42,219 bases of DNA from positions 1 through 42,219 of the IMG/VR virus record IMGVR_UViG_3300017991_000185; one strand, given 5' to 3'. This DNA is from a virus. The translations under genes and the position numbers were made by a program. A model generated the notes under the pieces. The model ran no database searches. It had not been told where the DNA came from and saw only the letters and a list, made by a program, of their open reading frames with translations. The stretch's first letter is position 1. Each line of letters starts with the position of its first letter. Below, one piece after another: positions 36,370 to 42,219 of the stretch.

Positions 36370-38672
36370 TGCGAAACAGCCACCCCCTTCTCTTCCGTGA
36401 AGTCTTTAGTGCCCGTTACGTCGTCAAGAAATTCTCTTACCTCCGCGCTAAAATCACTACTTGATAATTTATCCTCCATTCTCCCGGAGCCGCCCGCCCA
36501 ATGCAGGACCCGCACTTTCCGACCGTTACATTCCAATCCGTCCGGGGTCACTTTCAGGTCTTTCCAGTACTTTCGTGACTGTTCGTTGTAGTAAACATCC
36601 TTCTTATCCACCGTCTTCAATCTGTACCTGCTGGAATGGGCCAGTTCATTGAAATAAACCTGGTTGGAGGGGCCGGAATCCGGCTGGTACATTCGGTCGG
36701 TCCACTCTCTGCAAAATTGCGAACTGGTAATCGCCGAAACACCGGCATTCAAAAACTCATCAGAGCCAATATTCAAGGAACCGGCCACGTCATAATTGGC
36801 ATCGAGAAATTCCGTTAGCCTTCCGCAGGTAACAGTGTCCGCATCGAGGTAAATCACACCATCGTAATCCCGAAGCAGATACTCACACAGTCGAGGCCTG
36901 ATGGCAAAAGACGGACTCGCGCACGCGGAAACTTTTTCTTCTCCGAGAATCTGTTTCTCATTGCGCGGGTCAAACGTATAAAACGGAATGTCAGGATGAA
37001 ACTTCTCAAAGGACCTCTGGGCCCGCTTTGCCAGCCTGTAAGTTATAGGGCTATCCGCAATGGTCATCGCAGCAAATCGCAACTTGTTACGTTCCACCGC
37101 TCGGTTGAATTCCCACTCGTTGTATCTGCGACTAATCTCCTGCAAGACGCGCTCCGGCTTGATGTTTTCCATACACTTCGGAGCAACTCCGGCAATAGTT
37201 CCTTTCGGACAAGCAGATTTGGTATAAATCAGCCGATGGCACGGATAGCATTCGCAATCTTCGGCCCATAACGCCGTGCAGTTCTTCCAGTACTTACACA
37301 AATTCTCAATAGAATTGGTGCTCAGAAAGACTATCTGCGGGGTCTCCCAGCACGAAGCAGCGTTGGCCAGGCCGCTATCGGCACTTATCACCAGGTCAGC
37401 ATATTTTGCCATCAAAAATGACTGCCGAACGGTCCAAACACCCGATTTGTTGGTGGTAATGGGATTTTGCCATTCGAGAATCTTGCACGCACCGTCGCCG
37501 ACCGTAATAATCTCCACATTCTTGGGGTGCTTCATTGCCAGCTCGTTGGCTACATATTCCGACCACGGATATACTTTGTGGTAAGCCGAACCCGCAAGCC
37601 CCCAGAGAATAGTAAACTTGTCCTGATGAGAGGCCAAAAAGTCCTGTGCAAGCGATTCTTCAAGTTCCGAAAAGTGCATTGTGGGCAATGCGCCTTTTAT
37701 CTCAGGATAACCGGCCATCTCCATTGTCCGGTCCTGAAAATTAACATTGCACTCGACGTGACGCTTTTCGTGCGGCCAGTTGAACTCGTCGGAGCCCTCG
37801 CATTTCAATAACGCGCCTTCGACCGATTTAGTCAAATTCAGAACCTTCTCAAAGCCCTGGGAAATAAATTCCCAATAAGTATCAAGCTGTTCATATTCAA
37901 TTGCAGTGGCTTTTTCCTGGACAATAAATTCATCTACATTCGGGTCTTCCTTCAGAACTTGCGCGCTATACTCATCGCAATTAACAACAACGTAATATCC
38001 ATCCTTCTTCAATTGTGAAAGAACGGGCGTCAACCAGAGGCTGTCTCCCAAAGCGCCGTATCGAATGACCAACGCCTCTTTATTGGTCTTTTTCTGCCTG
38101 GGGAAACTTAACCTTCCTTCAGACTTTCGGGGGACCAATATCTCAAAAGGCTTCTTGAGAATTGATGCTTTTTTCTGAACGACTAATTGCCACGAATATT
38201 CATTGGAATCGCCGTGCTTGCTTGCAGAGACAAGTTTCGCGTTGCCGAAGCCCTTTATGATTTTCCACGCTTGCTTCCAGCTTATATCTTTTCGCCGGGC
38301 ATCCGCAGCGCCCGGAGTGCCTATTCGCGGGTAAAAGTCCGGGTCCTGTTCATAAAGGATTAAATGCCCGCCGTAACGAATAACCCGCCACCATTCCTTC
38401 AGGGCGGCTTCCGTGCAAACATAGTTCCCCAGTTGGTGCGCATCAAAAACGTAATCAAAATAATCCGATGAAAAAACCCGAAGCGCATCATTCGCGGTCA
38501 AGTCAACGGGAATGTCCACAGGCCGCCAATGCGGGGGGCCGACCCCAATAGCTGATTCAACAATCTTTTCGTTCTTGCAGCTTAAATCGAGGCCGAGACC
38601 CCGGCAATATGACAGAACTCGGTAACGACACTTCCGAGCTTCATAGCCCTCAGCGAACTGCGGGTTCCACAT
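36360..38672 (-). CDS. Trimodular methyltransferase / GT9 / GT-A glycosyltransferase
   Basis: 770 residues, with AAAGGAG before ATG 38672. Residues 1-170 are a class I methyltransferase-like module (GLGLDLSC; ALRVFSSDYFDYVFDAH; EWWRVIRYGGHLILYE). Residues about 199-515 are a GT9-type (heptosyltransferase-like) GT-B enzyme: LVIRYGALGDSLWLTPVLSQ, ILWGLAGSAYHKVYPWSEY and LVISADSGLANAA. Residues about 525-745 are a GT-A nucleotide-sugar transferase with the DxD motif IYLDADTV (about 610) and VLHWAGG. It lies between the capsid and tail genes, so modification of virion or host-surface glycan is inferred. The first motif is degenerate, so the first module may be inactive. Confidence 0.82.
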   Translation of the reverse strand: MWNPQFAEGYEARKCRYRVLSYCRGLGLDLSCKNEKIVESAIGVGPPHWRPVDIPVDLTANDALRVFSSDYFDYVFDAHQLGNYVCTEAALKEWWRVIRYGGHLILYEQDPDFYPRIGTPGAADARRKDISWKQAWKIIKGFGNAKLVSASKHGDSNEYSWQLVVQKKASILKKPFEILVPRKSEGRLSFPRQKKTNKEALVIRYGALGDSLWLTPVLSQLKKDGYYVVVNCDEYSAQVLKEDPNVDEFIVQEKATAIEYEQLDTYWEFISQGFEKVLNLTKSVEGALLKCEGSDEFNWPHEKRHVECNVNFQDRTMEMAGYPEIKGALPTMHFSELEESLAQDFLASHQDKFTILWGLAGSAYHKVYPWSEYVANELAMKHPKNVEIITVGDGACKILEWQNPITTNKSGVWTVRQSFLMAKYADLVISADSGLANAASCWETPQIVFLSTNSIENLCKYWKNCTALWAEDCECYPCHRLIYTKSACPKGTIAGVAPKCMENIKPERVLQEISRRYNEWEFNRAVERNKLRFAAMTIADSPITYRLAKRAQRSFEKFHPDIPFYTFDPRNEKQILGEEKVSACASPSFAIRPRLCEYLLRDYDGVIYLDADTVTCGRLTEFLDANYDVAGSLNIGSDEFLNAGVSAITSSQFCREWTDRMYQPDSGPSNQVYFNELAHSSRYRLKTVDKKDVYYNEQSRKYWKDLKVTPDGLECNGRKVRVLHWAGGSGRMEDKLSSSDFSAEVREFLDDVTGTKDFTEEKGVAVSQWT

Positions 38673-38697
38673 AACATCTCCTTTCCCTAAAACTCAA

Positions 38698-39144
38698 TCA
38701 CTCAAAACGCTGTACGTACTCCAGATAAACGTCCGCCGATACCTGGCCAAACGTTCCGGCGGTATTATCGCCGGTGGCTTTGAACTTAACCTGCAAAGTC
38801 TCAGTTGAGTCTATATCGGGATAGGTACTACTTATCCCGCCGGTCGTACTCAATCCTGCCACAGTACCCAACGCGCACGTCGCACAAACCCTTGTTCCCT
38901 CCGTAACAATCACTTTGGGGGCATTGTCACTAATCGCCCCGGTCAGAAGCTCCATAGACCGGGTAATAGCTTTAATCCCCGTGAGCTTTACATTTCTGAA
39001 AAACTCAACCCTGTCGTGAACGTTTGCAGAGGTACAGGTCTTGCTCGTTTCGCTTGCCGTCAGTTTAAGTGCGGCAGAAGCAAATGACGCCAGTATAGGC
39101 CCGCGTATCTGGTGTACCGTAAATTCAGGACTATCATAAGGCAT
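38698..39144 (-). CDS. Capsid-associated protein, 148 aa
   Basis: ATG 39144 has GGAGGGAG upstream, immediately after the major capsid gene. Beta-rich and Thr/Ser-rich (SETSKTCTSANVHDRVEFFR; TTGGISSTYPDIDSTETLQV), like decoration or head-completion proteins. Role inferred from position. Confidence 0.6.
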   Translation of the reverse strand: MPYDSPEFTVHQIRGPILASFASAALKLTASETSKTCTSANVHDRVEFFRNVKLTGIKAITRSMELLTGAISDNAPKVIVTEGTRVCATCALGTVAGLSTTGGISSTYPDIDSTETLQVKFKATGDNTAGTFGQVSADVYLEYVQRFE

Positions 39145-39174
39145 AAGATACTCCCTCCAAAAAAGGGCCTCTGG

Positions 39175-40131
39175 TTATTTGCTCGATGAAATGTGAATAA
39201 TATGGTCATCCTGGTCGGTATCCGTGGCCTTCCAGATTTTCTCGAAGCCCAGAATCGCATACCACGCAAGGCCCTTCGACCGGCCGTAATCGGTCGGTAT
39301 TTTGGCCCTGACCTCTTCGGGCACGGCCACGCCCTCGGCAACGGCCTCGGCCCCGAAAATAACCATTTCACCAGTAGTCACACCACTGCCAAGAGTGTTG
39401 GACAGATAGTTGTTTTCCTCAACGAACCTGCAGCCGTAATACCTTCCAACCTCGCCGGAGAACAACCTCTCCGGGTCGCCGTACTTGGCCGCGTCTTCCC
39501 AGTCCGAAGACTTCTTGATATCGGACAGGGCCTGCACGGAACCAATAGCCACATAATTTTCGCCATCGTACTTCGGAATCTTATTCTTCTTGAGCTGGTC
39601 GATGACTTCCTTTACGTGAGTTGCCGTAATCTTCGCAGCGGCAGCTATCGAGCCCAGAGTATTTCCGGCCGCCCGGCTGTAATATGTACCTGTGGTGGCC
39701 GTCAACGGCGTATATTTTCTCTGGGTCAGACGGAACTGCTTGCCGCAAGCCTTGTCGAGAACCTCTGCCATATCCTTGCGCAGGACTCTCTGTACGGGGT
39801 TGGTGACATCCCACTCCGACAGAGCTTCCAGCTTACCCGTATAGGGTATCGAATTACCCCATTCGCTAAGAGCAATCGTGCCGCGACCAATAGTGAACTG
39901 GTGGGCAGGCATTGTAGAAGTTTCGTCAAGCGTACCGCCGGCAGTGCTAACATTGCTGAGCTTGTTCCAAAAAACAGTATCACCCTTGCCCTTGCCCCAT
40001 CCTTCGTGGACATCCACGAACTGACGGAACTTCATAAGGGGTTCAAGGGCATACCTCAATTGACTCGACAGGCGGTCATTTGCTAAATAACCACCGTCGG
40101 CATTGGTTGCCCAATATTGTGAATCAGCCAT
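39175..40131 (-). CDS. Major capsid protein (N4-gp56-like HK97 fold)
   Basis: 318 residues, with GAGGAGT before ATG 40131. Segments typical of the N4-gp56 capsid family are visible: LRYALEPLMKFRQFVDVHEG, GDTVFWNKLSN, MPAHQFTIGRGTIALSEWGN and late KGLAWYAILGFEKIW. It is preceded by a scaffold-like gene, the normal head order. It forms the icosahedral shell. Confidence 0.88.
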   Translation of the reverse strand: MADSQYWATNADGGYLANDRLSSQLRYALEPLMKFRQFVDVHEGWGKGKGDTVFWNKLSNVSTAGGTLDETSTMPAHQFTIGRGTIALSEWGNSIPYTGKLEALSEWDVTNPVQRVLRKDMAEVLDKACGKQFRLTQRKYTPLTATTGTYYSRAAGNTLGSIAAAAKITATHVKEVIDQLKKNKIPKYDGENYVAIGSVQALSDIKKSSDWEDAAKYGDPERLFSGEVGRYYGCRFVEENNYLSNTLGSGVTTGEMVIFGAEAVAEGVAVPEEVRAKIPTDYGRSKGLAWYAILGFEKIWKATDTDQDDHIIHISSSK

Positions 40132-40141
40132 TATTTACTCC

Positions 40142-40780
40142 TCAATTTCCAGCTAACTTCAATGCTTTTTGCTTCCGGCGCTTTATGTAATCACCATAGG
40201 ATTCACCGGGAGTATCCTTGTCGTATTCAACAGTTTTTTTGGGTTCAAGGCCGGACGCTTCCGCCTCTTTTTCCTCTTTTTCCTTGCTGTCTTTTTCCTG
40301 TTGCTCTTTGCCTTTGGCGCGTTCGGCATCAAGGAACTTTTTGGTAGCATCTACAGCGCTTTCAAGGCGGTCCCTCATTGACTTTCGCTTGTCCGTTTTG
40401 TTGGCAAGGAAAGCCCCCACAAGGTCCTCGTATTCGCGCAACTCAGGATACTTCATTCGGAATTCGTTGGTGGTCTGCATCACCTGAAGCTTTCGGTCGT
40501 GTTCCTGCTGCCACCTCTTGAATTCCTTCTTGTCGATGTAGCCTTCATCATCTTCGGGAGTCGTGTAGCCCTGATAGTAAGCAATGAGCTCTTCCTGCTG
40601 CCTCTTCATTGCTTCACGCTCCGCAGTGAGGGACTCTCGTTCCTTCCTGATTTCTGAAAGCTCCTGATGTGCGCGAGTGATTTCCGCCTGGGCGTCCTTG
40701 TACCTTTTTTCCCAGTTGCCAGGGTCCTTCGGGGTCTCCTGGTCTTTTGTCTCAGGGTCCTTTTGGGTGTCCTTAGACAT
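40142..40780 (-). CDS. Capsid scaffolding-type protein
   Basis: 212 residues, with AGAGGAGGA before ATG 40780. Very charged: acidic N-terminal region (KDPETKDQETPKDPG), a long coiled coil (about 30-75), a second helical region, an E/K-rich linker and a basic C-terminal helix (GDYIKRRKQKALKLAG) like the coat-binding tail of scaffolds. Located directly before the major capsid gene. Confidence 0.82.
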   Translation of the reverse strand: MSKDTQKDPETKDQETPKDPGNWEKRYKDAQAEITRAHQELSEIRKERESLTAEREAMKRQQEELIAYYQGYTTPEDDEGYIDKKEFKRWQQEHDRKLQVMQTTNEFRMKYPELREYEDLVGAFLANKTDKRKSMRDRLESAVDATKKFLDAERAKGKEQQEKDSKEKEEKEAEASGLEPKKTVEYDKDTPGESYGDYIKRRKQKALKLAGN

Positions 40781-40822
40781 AGTTCCTCCTCTTAAATTGG
40801 GAGTCCAAAAATGGGTATTCCC

Positions 40823-41092
40823 CTATTCAGAATCCGCAACGTGCGGGTGTTCTTTCTTTAATTCTTCTTTGCCCTGCTGGATGGTAATTTCAATGAATTC
40901 AAGCAGATTATCTATGGCGTTTATTGACTGTTGCAGATAAATAAACTGCTTGAAGTCGTTGGCATTAAGCATCTCGTGGACAAGCTGTTGCCGTCTGGCG
41001 TCAAGGCTGGGGCGCGCAATTTCTCGCCAGCCCCTGCTGGATATCATTGCGCCCACCAATTGCCCGGCTTCGATGGGGCCTCTATCTTCCAC
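40823..41092 (-). CDS. Hypothetical helical protein, 89 aa
   Basis: Starts at GTG 41092, overlapping the small YPKQKQR gene. Helical with a conserved-looking start (GPIEAGQLVGAMISSRGWRE) then RPSLDARRQQLVHEML and a Gln/Glu-rich tail. This kind of protein accompanies podovirus head genes; role unknown. Confidence 0.65.
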   Translation of the reverse strand: MEDRGPIEAGQLVGAMISSRGWREIARPSLDARRQQLVHEMLNANDFKQFIYLQQSINAIDNLLEFIEITIQQGKEELKKEHPHVADSE

Positions 41093-41171
41093 GCCGCCTC
41101 CACTGGCTGTAACAAACCGCGTTGCGCTGCTTTTGTTTGGGATATTCCTTTTGCATTGTTTTGGAACTCAT
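41082..41171 (-). CDS. Small basic protein with KQRxAVCYSxW motif, 29 aa
   Basis: ATG 41171 to TAG. The peptide contains EYPKQKQRNAVCYSQWRRR. Short phage head-region proteins with YP..KQR.AVCYS.W are familiar to me, often fused to or next to portal/protease genes, so I keep it. No strong ribosome site is seen. It overlaps the next start. Confidence 0.52.
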   Translation of the reverse strand: MSSKTMQKEYPKQKQRNAVCYSQWRRRGR

Positions 41172-41187
41172 ACAACGAGAAACAAAC

Positions 41188-41487
41188 TCATCTTTCTTCT
41201 CGCCCTTTCTTGGTTTCGGTAACGGCACGCCATCCCTTTCTCGGCTTCACTAATTCAATTTTCTTTATGGAGCCCGTGGGTATTGACCATTTCGTCCTGT
41301 CGGTGTTTCCATCTATACCAATCGTGTCCGATAAATATATATAGTCTCCGTCAACGCCGTTGAAAAACCCAATCGACCGGAACGTTGCATTGGGCTTCGT
41401 TGCCGCATCCTCCTGGCTTATCCACCTACTGGCCTGTTCCGCGTCGAGCCATATGACGCTGACTATATCGCCCGTAGTGAATCTCAT
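41188..41487 (-). CDS. Hypothetical beta-rich protein, 99 aa
   Basis: ATG 41487 overlaps the previous stop. Strand-rich in the first two-thirds (RFTTGDIVSVIWLDAEQ; GFFNGVDGDYIYLSDTIG) then a basic C-terminal tail. Looks like a small barrel. It sits between portal and scaffold; not recognised. Confidence 0.65.
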   Translation of the reverse strand: MRFTTGDIVSVIWLDAEQASRWISQEDAATKPNATFRSIGFFNGVDGDYIYLSDTIGIDGNTDRTKWSIPTGSIKKIELVKPRKGWRAVTETKKGREER

Positions 41488-41738
41488 TGCTTGCGGTATC
41501 CTTTCTCGTTATACCATTCCATCCTGGCGTCGTGCTTAAAACCTTTGGTTGATTCTTTAGACAAATCAGGCCTGGCGTCCTGCCACTTCTCTGCCGAAGG
41601 CGCTTTTGCTATCGTTGACTTCGGGCCTCGGTGCGGACGTACCTTGTTCCATACACGCGTTGCCCCGCGATTAAATTCCTTGGGCGGCTCCGCGCCCTTT
41701 GAAGGGGTAACTTTTTCTTTCTGGGTAAGGTCTTTCAT
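41484..41738 (-). CDS. Hypothetical Lys/Pro-rich protein, 84 aa
   Basis: ATG 41738 has GAGGACTTAA upstream and follows the portal stop by 1 nt. Highly charged and likely disordered (KDLTQKEKVTPSKGAEPPKE; ARPDLSKESTKGFKHDAR). Coupled to the next gene by a 4-nt overlap. Role unknown. Confidence 0.62.
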   Translation of the reverse strand: MKDLTQKEKVTPSKGAEPPKEFNRGATRVWNKVRPHRGPKSTIAKAPSAEKWQDARPDLSKESTKGFKHDARMEWYNEKGYRKQ

Positions 41739-41739
41739 T

Positions 41740-42219
41740 TTAAGTCCTCATTTGTGCTAAAACCTGATTCTTCTGGGACGGGCTCATTTCAGAAACCATA
41801 TTCTTGGCGTCCTCGGCGGCTTTCTTTTGTATCATCTGGGCGTGTTCCATAGTGGGCTTTTGAGGCTGTTCGGTGTAAGCTTCACTCAATCCCCTTAAAT
41901 CAAGATACTTCTGCCACAAAGACTTCAAATCGGTCTGCTGGCGCAATTCGGGGACCTTGACGGCGAAAGTGACCGCCTCGATGACATTTCTGACCTGTTC
42001 TCTCTGCGCAAGAAGCAAAGACAAGCCCCCTACTCGTAATTTCAACCGGCCCTTAAGCTCCTGATATTGAGCTAGCGGTCCGTACTGGAACATTAAGTCA
42101 AGGCCCATCTCCAACACCCTCTGGAGGGAATTGTTCTCTAAATCCCTGGCGATGACGTCGAATAACCCCTGGGCCTGGGCGGTTTTTAATTCCGCTTCCG
42201 TTGCTGTTTTGTTCTTGCC
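41740..42219 (-). CDS. Portal protein, C-terminal part (runs off right edge)
   Basis: The open frame enters at the right edge and ends at 41740. Its first 45 codons duplicate the last 45 codons of the left-edge portal fragment, with one amino-acid difference (Gly here, Ser there, in LEM-G/S-LDLMF). The unique C-terminal part is a helical tail of about 115 residues (LSLLLAQREQVRNVIEAVTF), with a Gln/Met-rich end. Joined with the left fragment it makes one portal of about 550 residues. Confidence 0.85.
   Translation of the reverse strand, partial: GKNKTATEAELKTAQAQGLFDVIARDLENNSLQRVLEMGLDLMFQYGPLAQYQELKGRLKLRVGGLSLLLAQREQVRNVIEAVTFAVKVPELRQQTDLKSLWQKYLDLRGLSEAYTEQPQKPTMEHAQMIQKKAAEDAKNMVSEMSPSQKNQVLAQMRT
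42085..42219. repeat. Right copy of imperfect terminal repeat
   Basis: Matches 1-135 with 9 transitions (93% identity). Marks the overlap that closes the genome; the portal gene is read through it. Confidence 0.92.

Noticed and set aside
1-42219. Prophage inside a bacterial chromosome
   Set aside because: The two ends join within the portal gene and no flanking host genes are present; the contig is a phage unit genome.

Overview
The window is essentially one complete genome of a tailed, probably short-tailed (podovirus-like), temperate bacteriophage. The first 135 bases recur at the right end (42085-42219) with 9 transitions. Joining the two copies restores one continuous portal gene of about 550 codons, so the molecule is a circularly permuted or terminally redundant unit of about 42.08 kb. 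The host is not stated. A phage gene carrying a dockerin-like calcium loop plus a LamG domain behind a signal peptide (31532-32470) is in the style of secreted proteins of Planctomycetes (Phycisphaerae / Sedimentisphaerales), so I infer a planctomycete host, with moderate confidence.

Layout. Two divergent promoters at 4738-4766 (-) and 4859-4887 (+), both TTGACT-17-TATAAT, split the genome. The + arm (4928-21794) holds small accessory genes, then a minus-strand integrase (7140-7934) beside a tRNA-Gly 5' half that is a candidate attP, a signal-peptide muramidase, a RecB/Cas4-like nuclease, an SSB-like protein, a replication initiator-like protein, a DnaB-like helicase, a NinG-like protein, holin/spanin-like membrane proteins, a dNMP kinase, a DUF1937-like protein and a metallophosphoesterase. 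The - arm runs from 4692 down through position 1 and re-enters at 42219, ending at 21942. Its order is zinc-finger protein, small terminase, a DUF559-like nuclease, large terminase, portal, small head genes, scaffold, N4-gp56-like capsid, a methyltransferase/GT9/GT-A fusion, an FkbM methyltransferase, several signal-peptide proteins, a head-tail adaptor, tail/fibre proteins, a GNAT-like protein and large DNA-ejection-type proteins. The two arms converge at about 21.8-21.95 kb, where a strong minus-strand terminator lies.

Accessory layer. Several genes look like independently expressed cargo. The LamG/dockerin gene has its own TTGACA-16-TAGAAT promoter. A lipoprotein gene (29942-30343) sits between two copies of a 28-bp sequence that duplicates the start of the adjacent tail gene. 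A two-helix membrane protein (22210-22482) is read against the late operon from its own promoter, apparently leaderless. The intergenic regions around the integrase contain strong RNA-structure signals: a 12 bp + 11 bp pseudoknot topology at 7051-7139 and a hairpin series at 8198-8415. I recognised no repressor gene. All assignments come from reading sequence and translations; no database search was run.
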